From: Firmicutes bacterium HGW-Firmicutes-1
GTDB lineage: Bacteria; Bacillota; Clostridia; Lachnospirales; Vallitaleaceae
Reading direction: 5' to 3'
Assembly (NCBI GenBank): GCA_002841625.1
Contig: PHAG01000012.1
Location: forward strand, 1 to 64,000
DNA: 64,000 bases
The translations under genes were made by a program, and so were the position numbers. This document shows positions 51,464 through 60,023 of the stretch, in pieces (the first letter of the stretch is position 1; each line of letters starts with the position of its first letter). The notes below the pieces were generated by a model, which did no database searches, was not told the DNA's origin, and worked only from the letters and a program-made list of their open reading frames with translations.

Positions 51464-52141
51464 TTAACGGTTGTTTTTATGATCTATTACTGCAATTTCA
51501 TTGATAAAGGATTCTCTGATTAAGCTTAATAGGGTTGAATTCTTTGAATATAAGCATTGTTTAAAATTACCGGCTATAACCTCTTTGGTATCTGCGATAA
51601 GCTTAATTGAGTCATTTGGCTCAGTAGGGTAGTATATATGTTCAGCGGCATCTGTTAAATCAGATGGAGAAAGAATTACTACTTTTAGGTTATTGGCTAT
51701 AGCGGCTTTTAAATCATGTTCTAACAGATGGATCACTTCCTTATCACAGGAAATATATATTCTTTTTTCTGCGGACTCAATAATATTTTTAAACTTACTT
51801 ACTATATGATGTTCACCGGTAATAGTAATGTAAGGCTCCTGATTTGATGATGTAAACGTGAGGTTTTCTCTGATGACGTTTATATTAGTTTGAAAGTCTC
51901 GTTCAGCATTTTTGATAAGTTCTTCTTTTGGTACCGCTATGTATTTCGAGGAAGCACCTTCAATTAGATATGCATATCCTTTGTCGACTAAGCTTGATAG
52001 GGCAGCATAAGCGTTAGACCTCGAAATACCAGAAAGCTTAGCAGCTTCATATCCGGTAAGCTCACTATTTTTGCATAAATGAATATATATAATAGCTTCT
52101 TGTTGCGTAAAACCTATTTTTTTTAAAGAGTTTAATAACAT
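51464..52141 (-). CDS. TrmB-family transcriptional regulator
   Basis: 225 residues. The N-terminal winged helix (FTQQEAIIYIHLCKNSELTGYE, then SGISRSNAYAALSSLVDKGYA) is TrmB type. The C-terminal half resembles the phospholipase-D-like ligand domain (YISCDKEVIHLLEHDL). It is the first gene of an operon with lysA and could respond to lysine or a pathway intermediate; that is inference. Its promoter lies at 52176-52204. Confidence 0.85.
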   Translation of the reverse strand: MLLNSLKKIGFTQQEAIIYIHLCKNSELTGYEAAKLSGISRSNAYAALSSLVDKGYAYLIEGASSKYIAVPKEELIKNAERDFQTNINVIRENLTFTSSNQEPYITITGEHHIVSKFKNIIESAEKRIYISCDKEVIHLLEHDLKAAIANNLKVVILSPSDLTDAAEHIYYPTEPNDSIKLIADTKEVIAGNFKQCLYSKNSTLLSLIRESFINEIAVIDHKNNR

Positions 52142-52175
52142 CGATTCACTTCCTTAGTATTTCTTTATAGAACCA

Positions 52176-52204
52176 CTATATACTAGCGATGTTGTAAAGT
52201 CAAG
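52176..52204 (-). promoter_or_regulatory. Promoter of the TrmB-lysA operon
   Basis: On the minus strand TTGACT (52204-52199) and TATAGT (52181-52176) are 17 bases apart, ~35 bases before the TrmB start. Confidence 0.75.
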
Positions 52205-52356
52205 AATAACATAGAAAAAATTGCTCATGCAGAATTGCTTATGCAGTAATTTCTTACGAAATAAAATCTAAGACATATGGCTATTAATTTTCATTTACAT
52301 TATTTCATTTTACTTGGTGAAGGCCATGTCATGAAAGTTTATTAGTAAACAAAAAA

Positions 52357-52407
52357 GTCCCTTAAAAAGGGACAATGTATAAGAATAAAAAAAACCCAAT
52401 TGGGTTT
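52357..52407 (-). terminator. Tandem terminators after the HPr-like gene
   Basis: The palindrome AAACCCAATTGGGTTT (52392-52407) with a T-run, then GTCCCTT/AAGGGAC (52357-52373) with a T-run, both reading on the minus strand. Confidence 0.8.
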
Positions 52408-52639
52408 AGCCTTGAATTAAATATTGAATTAATTGTTTCATATCATCAGGATCAGATGCAATGATTTCAATCTCTGGAATAGTTCCATCAGAAAAAATTT
52501 GTGCTAGTGAAAAATATTGTGATAATTTTGACTTAAGATTTAAACAATCGCCGTCAGATGTAATCAACTCAACTTTTCCATTACACTTATCAATTACTTC
52601 GAAAAATCTTACGATATCAGTAATGTTTTTAATTTTCAT
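52406..52639 (-). CDS. HPr-like small protein
   Basis: 77 residues with the length and fold pattern of the HPr-like family: a first strand/helix (ITDIVRFFEVIDKCNGKVEL), then LNLKSKLSQYFSLAQIF like the HPr second helix, then EIEIIASDPDDMKQLIQYL. The phosphorylated active-site His of true HPr is not present, so it is probably not a PTS carrier. GGAGG precedes the ATG. A palindrome upstream of its start suggests its own repressor site. Confidence 0.65.
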   Translation of the reverse strand: MKIKNITDIVRFFEVIDKCNGKVELITSDGDCLNLKSKLSQYFSLAQIFSDGTIPEIEIIASDPDDMKQLIQYLIQG

Positions 52640-52663
52640 GTGTTGTACCTCCTTATAAATTAG

Positions 52664-52680
52664 TAAACCTAATTGGTTTA
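52664..52680 (-). promoter_or_regulatory. Palindrome upstream of the HPr-like gene
   Basis: TAAACCTAATTGGTTTA is palindromic except at one pair. It lies between a TATAAT-like -10 (minus strand, ~52690) and the ribosome binding site, a usual repressor position. Confidence 0.5.
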
Positions 52681-52828
52681 TTGATATTATTATAACACTT
52701 ATAAATTAAAACAGATATGGGAAATCCTTACAAAGTTTCCTTTAGTTAATTGAAAATTTAGAATATTATGCACTAATTTGTGAAAACTATGGTTGTATTT
52801 ATCATCTTTAAGAAAGGAAGAGCATAAT

Positions 52829-52981
52829 ATGGCAAAAGCAGGGATGAGGAGGCCAGATCCAGAAGAGCCTCATGGAACAGAAAGTAATGAAAAACAAAGT
52901 TTTACTAAAAACGCTCAAAGACCCGTACCACAGATACAAGGAAGAGCAAGGAATGGACATGAAAAAGCCAATCCAGAGTAG
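52829..52981 (+). CDS. Small conserved Lys/Pro-rich protein (50 aa)
   Basis: 50 residues beginning MAKAGMRRPDPEEPHGTESN and ending in RARNGHEKANPE. AAAGGAAGAG precedes the ATG. Similar short proteins with MRRPDP and HGTESN are common in Clostridia with no assigned function. It is soluble, charged and without Cys. Confidence 0.65.
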   Translation: MAKAGMRRPDPEEPHGTESNEKQSFTKNAQRPVPQIQGRARNGHEKANPE

Positions 52982-52992
52982 GTAATTAAAAG

Positions 52993-53139
52993 AAATCATG
53001 AAACGAGAATTATGAAACGAGCATCAACAAAAGAGTATCAACAAACGAAAATCAATAAACGAAAATAACAAACGAAAATGATTAAACGAAAATCATCAAA
53101 CAAAAATAATCAACCAAATCATCAAACGAAAATCAACAT
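52993..53139. repeat. Degenerate short tandem repeats
   Basis: About eight units of an AAACGAAAATCATC-like sequence (15-18 bases each) with drifting spacing. No frame with a start signal runs through it. The following bases to 53308 hold no recognised gene. Confidence 0.7.
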
Positions 53140-53308
53140 AATAAAACTTGACCAAAATAAAAAATTGAGCTCTAAATTAAGTTACAAATCAAATGATAGC
53201 AATCAACATTTGATCTGTATTTCAAAATTTAGGCTCATTTATTATTAAGAATGAGGTTCTGATTAAGCATTTAAGGTGCTTCCGCAGATAGTTAGCTAAG
53301 GTGTAACA

Positions 53309-55066
53309 CTACATTTTCTCAGGAACTTCTATACCTAAAATATTTAAGCATATGTTCATAACAGTAATAATTAATTGGCATAAAGCCATCCAAGATTTTT
53401 GTTGATTCACATCTTCTTGATTTAAAATGTGATGTGTATGATAAAAAGCGTTTACCAATGTAGATAAATCATATACATATTCACAAACAATGCTAGGAGC
53501 TCTATCTTTTGCAGCCAGATTCAGTACTTCTGGTAATTCGTTCAACTTTAAGAAAATATTTCTTTCTACTTCACTAGCAGGTAAAGCAATATTACTTGGA
53601 GTAATATTTAGGTCCTGTAGTTTTTTAATAATATTGTTTAAGCGTACATAACTATATAATAAATAAGGCCCTGTTTTTCCTTCAAAGGAAGAAAATTTCT
53701 CTAAATCAAAAACATAGTCCTTTGTTCTAAAGTTACTAAGATCAGCAAATTTTAAAGTTGCAAGTCCGATTTGCTTTGAAATGGTATTTACATCGAGGTC
53801 TTCTTTGTCTCTGACTTTTTCTCTTGCATTGGCTTCAACCATATCAATTAACTCGGATAGTTTAATCGTACCGCCATCTCTTGTTTTAAAAGGCTTTCCG
53901 TCCTTGCCATTCATGGTACCAAAGCCAATGTGCTCAAGACTTGTTTTTTCTGGAACAATGCCATTTTGGTAAGCGCATAAAAATACTTGCTTAAAGTGAG
54001 TGCTTTGTCGATTATCTACCACATATAAAATAATATCAGGATTAAAGTCTTCCATTCTTTGGTAAAGCGTTGCTAAATCCGTTGTTGTATATAAAATGGA
54101 ACCATCCGTTTTGTATAATAAAAGGGGAGGAAGTGCTTGTTCATCTTCTGTAGTTAGAATATCAACCACCAAAGCACCTTCGCTTTCATATACGACTTCC
54201 TTATTTTCTAAATGATTTACAACCTTACTTACAAAAGGATTGCTATGACTTTCTCCATACCATAAATCAAAGTCAACATTTAAGCGTTTATAATTAATTT
54301 TGATATCATTCAGAGAAACATCAACGATATGTTGCCATAAAGCTAAATAGCCCTTGCTTCCATTTTGAAGCTTAAAGGTTGCTTCCTTCGCAGATGCTAG
54401 TACATTTTCATCTTCTTTGCTAAGCTTGCTAATGTAAGGATATATTTGTGCTAAGTCATCTAAAGAAAATGGAGGTTCTGTAGGGTATTCACCTAAAAAA
54501 GCATCATCAAAGTAGGGAAGACCTGCATATCTTCGCTCACATTCCGATATAATCATACCCATTTGTAAACCCCAGTCACCAAGGTGAGTATCTGCAATTA
54601 CGTCATGGCCTAAAAATCTCATTAATCTTTTCAGGGATTCGCCTATAATTGCTGATCGTAAGTGTCCAACGTGTAAGGGTTTGGCAATGTTAGGACCACC
54701 ATAATCCATGATGATTTTTAAGGGATTATTTACAATCTCACAGCCTACTCTTGGATCACTAGCGAGGTGATTCATATGATTGGCAAGATAACTATCTTTT
54801 AAAGTAATATTTATAAAACCAGGCTTTACAGTTTCAATAAATTCAATTATTTCATCTATACCCTCAAAGGATTTTAATTCAGCAATTACTTCATCACTAA
54901 TTATAAAAGGTGCTTTCTTGTATTCCTTAGAAGCACTCATCGCACCATTACATTGAAATTGGCAGAGGTCCGGCCTTTGTGATCGAACAACACCACCGTA
55001 TTTTTCATCATAGCCTAAACGCGTAAAGGCTTGTTTAATAAAGTTGGATAGGACATCAGTTAACAT
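53309..55066 (-). CDS. argS: Arginyl-tRNA synthetase
   Basis: 585 residues, full length. The class I HIGH box is KPLHVGHLRSAIIGE, HLGDWGLQMG and the ArgRS-type GTMNGKDGKPFKTRDGG follow, and the C-terminal DALR anticodon domain starts at PYLLYSYVRLNNI. It attaches Arg to tRNA-Arg. It stands alone on the minus strand. I looked for a T-box leader (GGTGGNACCGCG) upstream and did not find one. Confidence 0.95.
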   Translation of the reverse strand: MLTDVLSNFIKQAFTRLGYDEKYGGVVRSQRPDLCQFQCNGAMSASKEYKKAPFIISDEVIAELKSFEGIDEIIEFIETVKPGFINITLKDSYLANHMNHLASDPRVGCEIVNNPLKIIMDYGGPNIAKPLHVGHLRSAIIGESLKRLMRFLGHDVIADTHLGDWGLQMGMIISECERRYAGLPYFDDAFLGEYPTEPPFSLDDLAQIYPYISKLSKEDENVLASAKEATFKLQNGSKGYLALWQHIVDVSLNDIKINYKRLNVDFDLWYGESHSNPFVSKVVNHLENKEVVYESEGALVVDILTTEDEQALPPLLLYKTDGSILYTTTDLATLYQRMEDFNPDIILYVVDNRQSTHFKQVFLCAYQNGIVPEKTSLEHIGFGTMNGKDGKPFKTRDGGTIKLSELIDMVEANAREKVRDKEDLDVNTISKQIGLATLKFADLSNFRTKDYVFDLEKFSSFEGKTGPYLLYSYVRLNNIIKKLQDLNITPSNIALPASEVERNIFLKLNELPEVLNLAAKDRAPSIVCEYVYDLSTLVNAFYHTHHILNQEDVNQQKSWMALCQLIITVMNICLNILGIEVPEKM

Positions 55067-55269
55067 ATTTCTACTCCTTTAGAATCTAAAAAATTCCACT
55101 ACTTTCCTACTGGATAAAAAGGTAGTTGCCCTTTTCATGTATAATATATATACCAGAAATATTGTTTTCTGACAAATATATTTCACATGAAAGTTCAACT
55201 AATGTCTTTTTGTGGTATAATCATTATATAATAGAATAAAACAATAGTAAAGATAAGCTTGAATCTAGG

Positions 55270-55366
55270 CAAGAAAATCGGCTGCGCCGCGTTAAATAAC
55301 TTTGTTATTTATACGTAGATTTAAAACTTGCGTTACCTATCTGCCGCTTTTCCAATTGCTTATGCA
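55270..55366. repeat. Left arm of an inverted repeat pair around degV
   Basis: About 97 bases matching, in reverse, 56393-56489. Shared landmarks are AAGAAAATC, GCTGCGCCGCGTTAAATAAC, TTTGTTATTTATACG, GTTACCTATCTGCCGCTTTT and ATTGCTTAT. It contains an internal AAATAAC/GTTATTT hairpin. It looks like a small non-coding mobile element. Confidence 0.8.
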
Positions 55367-55457
55367 GAAGTTTTATTATGAATAAAAAAGCCTAGACATG
55401 CAGTAAGACTTATTATAAACTTAATACATGTGCGATTACTAATAGGAGGAAATACTA

Positions 55458-56342
55458 GTGGAATTAAAAATACTGACAGATTCTAGTTGTGATTTGCCAC
55501 TCAAATATGTAGAAGAAAACGCTCATATCCTTCAATTAATAGGTATGCCAATACATATTGATAACGAAGAATATATAGATGATTTAGGAAAAACACTAAC
55601 TCATGATTTCTTTTATAAAAAACTAAGTGAGGGCGTATTTCCAACTACTTCTCAAATTAATTTGCTTGTGTTTTTAGAGCATTATAAGAAATGCTACGAA
55701 AAGGGTGAAGCCTTGATTTATTTAGGTTTATCTTCAGGACTTAGTGGGACTATGAATAATGCAGTATTGGCAAAAAATATGTTTCTAGAAGAACATGATG
55801 ATGCTGATATTACAATTGTTGATACGATTGCCGCCTCAGGTGGATTAGGAGCGTTGGTTGCTCATGTAGTTGAATTAGCCAAAGAAGGGAAGTCGAAGGG
55901 CGAAATACTTACATGGATAGATGATCATATTTTGAAAATCAATCACTGGTTTGCTATAGATGATTTGGAGCATTTGAAAAATGGTGGTAGAATACCAGCA
56001 GCGATTGCATTGGTTGGTACTGCTCTTAAAGTAAAACCAATCCTAACAATAGCTCATAATGGTAAGATAAAATCATATGCTTCGGTTAGAGGAAGACATA
56101 AGTCAATTAAATACTTATATGATAAATTCACTGAAAATATTGAGGAAGTAGAACATAAACACGTTTTTATATGTCATGCACATTGCATTGAGGATGCGCA
56201 AAAACTTGAGGAATTGATACTTAAAGAGTATAAACCAAAAGAATTATACATAACTGAATTATCTGCTACGATAGGCACTCATGTGGGCCTTGGTATGTTA
56301 GCAGTGGCATTTGTAGGTAAGAATATTAGAGAAGATAAATAA
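55458..56342 (+). CDS. DegV-family fatty-acid-binding protein
   Basis: 294 residues. DegV/FakB proteins hold a fatty acid for phosphorylation by FakA, feeding exogenous fatty acids into phospholipid. Landmarks are LTDSSCDLPLKYVEE, PTTSQINLLVF, LGLSSGLSGTMNNA (acyl-carboxylate contacts), DTIAASGGLG and NGGRIPAA. AGGAGG precedes the start (GTG 55458). A terminator follows, and the gene is bracketed by an inverted repeat pair. Confidence 0.9.
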   Translation: MELKILTDSSCDLPLKYVEENAHILQLIGMPIHIDNEEYIDDLGKTLTHDFFYKKLSEGVFPTTSQINLLVFLEHYKKCYEKGEALIYLGLSSGLSGTMNNAVLAKNMFLEEHDDADITIVDTIAASGGLGALVAHVVELAKEGKSKGEILTWIDDHILKINHWFAIDDLEHLKNGGRIPAAIALVGTALKVKPILTIAHNGKIKSYASVRGRHKSIKYLYDKFTENIEEVEHKHVFICHAHCIEDAQKLEELILKEYKPKELYITELSATIGTHVGLGMLAVAFVGKNIREDK

Positions 56343-56348
56343 AAAATA

Positions 56349-56374
56349 AAAAAACTGCGAAAGCAGTTTTTTTT
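56349..56374 (+). terminator. Terminator after degV
   Basis: AAAACTGC-GAAA-GCAGTTTT with a stable GAAA loop and a following T-run. Confidence 0.9.
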
Positions 56375-56392
56375 ATTCATTAAGAAGGTTCC

Positions 56393-56489
56393 GCATAAGC
56401 AATTTGAAAAGCGGCAGATAGGTAACGAGAGTATTCATTCGACGTATAAATAACAAAGTTATTTAACGCGGCGCAGCTGATTTTCTTGT
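56393..56489. repeat. Right arm of the inverted repeat pair around degV
   Basis: See the left arm at 55270-55366. The two copies differ mainly in ~15 bases in the middle. Confidence 0.8.
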
Positions 56490-56528
56490 GATTGTTCAGT
56501 TTAATTTAATTGGCTAAATCACTTCATA

Positions 56529-56669
56529 TTATGATATTAAATATGAAATTAAAGAAGCTTTTGTGATAGAATCATCCACTTTTGATGAAGCTGTATCATC
56601 CTCAGTATCTTTCGAAGTTTTAAATTCAGATGTTACAATTTCAAGCGACATATTAAAATCCTTTTCCAT
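56529..56669 (-). CDS. Small peptide gene (46 aa) with its own promoter
   Basis: ATG at 56669 with AAAGGGAG upstream, encoding 46 residues starting MEKDFNMSLEIVTSEF and ending KASLISYLIS. It is rich in Ser, Thr, Asp and Lys, has no Cys, and no signal peptide. A well-spaced promoter lies ~60 bases upstream on the same strand. The plus-strand frame across this region has no ribosome binding site. Function unknown. A secreted or modified peptide is possible, but no processing genes are adjacent. Confidence 0.6.
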   Translation of the reverse strand: MEKDFNMSLEIVTSEFKTSKDTEDDTASSKVDDSITKASLISYLIS

Positions 56670-56727
56670 AGTTAATCTCCCTTTTTTGATTCCCCAATCA
56701 ATTAAAGCAAGAGTTTATTTGTTTATT

Positions 56728-56756
56728 ATTATAACATATTTCCACGGAGTAGTCAA
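56728..56756 (-). promoter_or_regulatory. Promoter of the 46-aa peptide gene
   Basis: Minus strand TTGACT (56756-56751) and TATAAT (56733-56728), exactly 17 bases apart. The stretch from 56757 to 57007 otherwise holds nothing recognised. Confidence 0.75.
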
Positions 56757-57007
56757 AAAAAAAGTTAATTTTATCTGAATTTTCTTTTTATGAAATAATA
56801 AGACGTTTGTTCTTGCGTTAATTCAGGTAATTTTTTTTAATTATCATACAAATCACATTAGACTTTATATAACCGTCTTCAATAGTATATGAAGGCCTTG
56901 CTCAATATATACAAAAGAATTGTATAAAATTACTATTGAACTGCTGATAAAATAAAAATATAATAAACTAAAGATTTTTAAAACTACATATGAAGGAGTT
57001 TTCCGAG

Positions 57008-57682
57008 ATGACCTTACATAACGATTGGGATCAAATCATTGGGCAGGAATTTAACAAAGAATACTATATAAAAATACAAGAATTTTTAATACAACAATAT
57101 AAGACTAAGATTGTTTATCCAGATATGCAGCAAATATTTACAGCATTAAAACTAACTCCGTTTGCTGATGTACGAGTTGTAATTCTGGGGCAGGATCCTT
57201 ACCATGGCCCAAACCAAGCGCATGGTTTAAGCTTTTCTGTTGCACCAGGAGTTGATTTGCCACCCTCCTTAAAAAATATATACAAAGAGTTATCTAACGA
57301 TCTGAATTGTGATATACCAAGCCATGGTTGCTTAGAAGGATGGGCTAAGCAAGGAGTTTTACTGTTAAATGCGGTGCTTACTGTAGAAGCGGCTCAAGCA
57401 TCATCCCATAGCAATATTGGGTGGCAATATTTCACGGATGAAATAATGATTAAGCTAAATGAAAGAGAAGAGCCAGTGGTATTTATATTGTGGGGAAATT
57501 ATGCGCGTTCAAAAAAAGCACTTATTACTGAAAAAAAGCATTTCATATTAGAATCAGTTCATCCAAGTCCTTTATCAGCTTATCGAGGGTTTTTTGGAAG
57601 CAAACCCTTTTCTAAAACCAATGACTACTTACATTCTATTGGTAGGAAACAAATTGACTGGAAAATATATCCCTTGGAGTAG
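57008..57682 (+). CDS. ung: Uracil-DNA glycosylase
   Basis: 224 residues of family 1 UDG, which removes uracil from DNA. The catalytic water-activating loop is GQDPYHGPNQAHGLSFSV, the uracil-binding Asn block is LLNAVLTVEA, and the HPSPLSAYRGFFG loop inserts into the DNA. Start 57008 follows GAAGGAG; the ATG at 56990 overlaps that site. Confidence 0.95.
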   Translation: MTLHNDWDQIIGQEFNKEYYIKIQEFLIQQYKTKIVYPDMQQIFTALKLTPFADVRVVILGQDPYHGPNQAHGLSFSVAPGVDLPPSLKNIYKELSNDLNCDIPSHGCLEGWAKQGVLLLNAVLTVEAAQASSHSNIGWQYFTDEIMIKLNEREEPVVFILWGNYARSKKALITEKKHFILESVHPSPLSAYRGFFGSKPFSKTNDYLHSIGRKQIDWKIYPLE

Positions 57683-57687
57683 AAAAA

Positions 57688-57735
57688 AACACGGTAGATT
57701 CATATCCCTTGATATAATTCAACCGTGTTATTCTT
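57688..57735 (+). terminator. Terminator of ung
   Basis: AACACGGT pairs with ACCGTGTT, loop 26 bases, then TATTCTTTT. Confidence 0.6.
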
Positions 57736-57778
57736 TTATCTTATGTAAGGTTGTACTAATTAGACTTAACAGAATAGT

Positions 57779-58027
57779 TTAGTAGTTTCTGAATGGACTG
57801 TAAAGATTTAAGCCGACACCATAACCATAGCCAGGATAACCGTAACCACTTCCATAACCATAGCCACCATAGCCGCCATAGCCGTAACCACTTCCATATC
57901 CACCAAGACCATAGCCACCAAGACCATAGCCACCAAGACCATAGCCACCATAACCATAGCCATAGTTAAATAGACTAGCTAAGTTTGAGCCGTAAGGAGT
58001 ACTTCTAAATGGGCATCTTCTATACAT
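57779..58027 (-). CDS. Gly/Tyr-rich repeat protein, coat-like
   Basis: 82 residues. After a short N-terminus (MYRRCPFRSTPYGSN) most of the protein is GYGGYGLGGYG-type repeats: three GGYGLGGYG units followed by GSGYGYGGYG. Proteins like this are common in spore coats of Clostridia, where Tyr may be crosslinked. AGGAGG precedes the ATG. The nucleotide repeat (CATAGCCACCAAGAC) shows recent unit duplication, so length may vary between strains. Confidence 0.75.
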   Translation of the reverse strand: MYRRCPFRSTPYGSNLASLFNYGYGYGGYGLGGYGLGGYGLGGYGSGYGYGGYGGYGYGSGYGYPGYGYGVGLNLYSPFRNY

Positions 58028-58113
58028 AATATCCCTCCTTTGATAGAGCCTTACATCTTATTTTATTCATTTGGGATATTTTGTGTGACAAGTATTCAGT
58101 GGTCTTATACATC

Positions 58114-58377
58114 TTAACAAGTACAAATAGAACCTTCCTCAAGTTGGAAGACTTTTGTTATTGTTATTGTAGGGGATAGAGTTATTATTAAGAATAGTGA
58201 TTTAACAACAGAACGGGTCCCTTCTCTAAAGGTTAATTGAAAAGGGATATTTCCTTTAACAAGTATATTCATTATACTATGTACTTGATTTAAGTTAATG
58301 GTACATAGCTCATCATATTCTTTAAAGAGGTATTTAGATAACAAGCCAATTATATCTTTGCATTTTTCTTCATTCAT
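58114..58377 (-). CDS. Hypothetical protein (87 aa)
   Basis: 87 residues, not recognised. It has an acidic helical first half (MNEEKCKDIIGLLSKYLFKE) and a beta-like second half ending in GSICTC. CAGGA stands ~11 bases upstream of the ATG. Next to the coat-like gene on the same strand, so a sporulation role is possible. Confidence 0.5.
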   Translation of the reverse strand: MNEEKCKDIIGLLSKYLFKEYDELCTINLNQVHSIMNILVKGNIPFQLTFREGTRSVVKSLFLIITLSPTITITKVFQLEEGSICTC

Positions 58378-58449
58378 ATAGGTATCCTGAAATATGTGAT
58401 ATATAATTTATTATATTCAGCAAGGTTCCCTTTGGAAGCTTGTTATATA

Positions 58450-58824
58450 TTATGTTATTGCCATCGCTAAGTAAAATAAAATACCAGTTGCAGATATAAT
58501 TAGTGTAATAACGAGAGAGATACTTAAACGATCAGCTTTTCGTTTTAAACGCATAGTATTTACTAATATTGATACGAAAGAAATAATAAAAAGCAAAATA
58601 CAAACTATAAATGACCAGAATAATAAGTTTTGATCCCAAAAGGTCCTAACAGTAACATCGAAGAAGTGATCAAAAAAAGTAGCCTGTTGAGGTTTGGCTT
58701 TATCAGTAAGCATAATGAAAACACCTAAAATAATCCAAACGATCAAACGAGCAATTTTTACCCACTTAACAAGTAGGTCGGGACCTGTTCTTTTTTCTGG
58801 CTTTAAATGTTCAACATGTAACAT
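58450..58824 (-). CDS. Small integral membrane protein
   Basis: 124 residues with three hydrophobic membrane segments (~residues 26-42, ~70-90 and ~105-123). Not assigned to a family. The ATG at 58824 follows GGAGG at seven bases; a longer frame from 58845 does not. Stands alone, divergent from the galactose regulator. Confidence 0.65.
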   Translation of the reverse strand: MLHVEHLKPEKRTGPDLLVKWVKIARLIVWIILGVFIMLTDKAKPQQATFFDHFFDVTVRTFWDQNLLFWSFIVCILLFIISFVSILVNTMRLKRKADRLSISLVITLIISATGILFYLAMAIT

Positions 58825-58928
58825 ATATAAACCTCCAATACCCATTATTCTACTAACATTATACCATAATTTTCAATATATTTAAAGACAAGGTTAAAAA
58901 ATAAAAAACCAATATGACTTTTATAATA

Positions 58929-58982
58929 TTGACTTTGCAAAATAGAGTTGCTATAATATTTTTATAGAAAACCTTTTCTATA
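58929..58982 (+). promoter_or_regulatory. Promoter and LacI-type operator of the gal cluster
   Basis: TTGACT (58929-58934) and TATAAT (58952-58957) are 17 bases apart. TATAGAAAACCTTTTCTATA (58963-58982), a near-perfect palindrome, sits at the predicted transcription start, a fit for autorepression by the LacI-type regulator. Confidence 0.8.
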
Positions 58983-58991
58983 AGGAGGTTG

Positions 58992-60008
58992 ATGGTTATT
59001 CATAAAAAAACAACAATCATTGATGTTGCAAGATTGTCAGGTTTTTCAATCTCAACAGTCTCGCGTGTTCTCAATGGTAACTACCCAGTAAAGCGGTCTA
59101 CAAAAGAAAAAATTCAAGAAACGATAGATGAATTGAAGTTTTCTCCCAATATTCTTGCCAGAGGATTAATAGGAGCAAAAACCTCTACCATTGGTATTAT
59201 TGTACCATCATTAGAAAACCTTTTCTTTTCTGAATTAATTAGAGGAATTGACGACATTCTAAGGGATAACGATTATACTGCTTTTATTTGTTCGACAAAT
59301 GAAGATGATATTCTTGAAAAGAAGCATATTTCTAATCTTGTTGATCGTAAGGTTGATGGCATTATTTCAATTTCTCCGGACACAAGATGTATGGGGAGCG
59401 AATATGAGGTTATTGCGAAATCCATGCCAGTAATTATTGTAAATGGAGAACATGAGGGTTTAAACTATCATTGTGTTTCGAGTGATCAAGGAGCAGGAAC
59501 AATCAATGCATTAGAATATTTAATTTCTGAAGGACATAAGAACATAGCATTTCTTCGAGGTCATGACATTTTTGCATATAACATAAAAGAAGACCTTTTT
59601 CGAGATTTACTCCTAGAAAAAGGTTTAAAGCTTGAGGAAGCACTCGTTGCGAGAATCAGTGCGGGTAACTCTATATCAACAGTAGATGAAAGTATGTTGG
59701 CAATGCTTAAAATTTTTAATGAAAGAAGAGATTTTACTGCATTATTCGCATGTAATGATTTGATGGCAGTCGGAGCGTTGAATGCGGCACTTCAACTTAA
59801 TATTAAAGTGCCTCAAGAACTTAGAATTATTGGGTTTGACAACACTTTGATTTGCGACATAACCCAACCAACGCTGTCTAGTGTAGATCAAGGAATGAAA
59901 TTATTAGGAGTGACATCTGCACAGAAGATGATGGCATTAATAAATGGGGATGCATCGACGATAAGCAATAATATTATAAAAACAAAATTAGTCTTAAGGA
60001 AGACTTAA
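58992..60008 (+). CDS. galR: LacI/GalR-family transcriptional regulator
   Basis: 338 residues. The N-terminal helix-turn-helix TIIDVARLSGFSISTVSRVLNG with the hinge helix (SPNILARGL) is typical, followed by a periplasmic-binding-protein-like effector domain (TIGIIVPSLENLFFSELIRG, FACNDLMAVGAL, IIGFDNTLICDI). It should sense galactose or a phosphorylated derivative and control the operon; the palindrome at its own start supports autoregulation. GGAGG precedes ATG 58992. The gene symbol is by context. Confidence 0.88.
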   Translation: MVIHKKTTIIDVARLSGFSISTVSRVLNGNYPVKRSTKEKIQETIDELKFSPNILARGLIGAKTSTIGIIVPSLENLFFSELIRGIDDILRDNDYTAFICSTNEDDILEKKHISNLVDRKVDGIISISPDTRCMGSEYEVIAKSMPVIIVNGEHEGLNYHCVSSDQGAGTINALEYLISEGHKNIAFLRGHDIFAYNIKEDLFRDLLLEKGLKLEEALVARISAGNSISTVDESMLAMLKIFNERRDFTALFACNDLMAVGALNAALQLNIKVPQELRIIGFDNTLICDITQPTLSSVDQGMKLLGVTSAQKMMALINGDASTISNNIIKTKLVLRKT

Positions 60009-60023
60009 TATATGGAGGTAATG

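Noticed and set aside
52993-53139. CRISPR array
   Set aside because: Units are short, imperfect, and not separated by unique spacers of constant length; no cas genes nearby.
55067-55457. T-box riboswitch upstream of argS
   Set aside because: Searched both strands for the GGTGGNACCGCG-type antiterminator element and found none; the conspicuous structure there is the inverted repeat arm.
57779-58027. CRISPR array
   Set aside because: The regular nucleotide repeat encodes GGYGLGGYG units in frame in a small protein with a ribosome binding site, and has no spacers.
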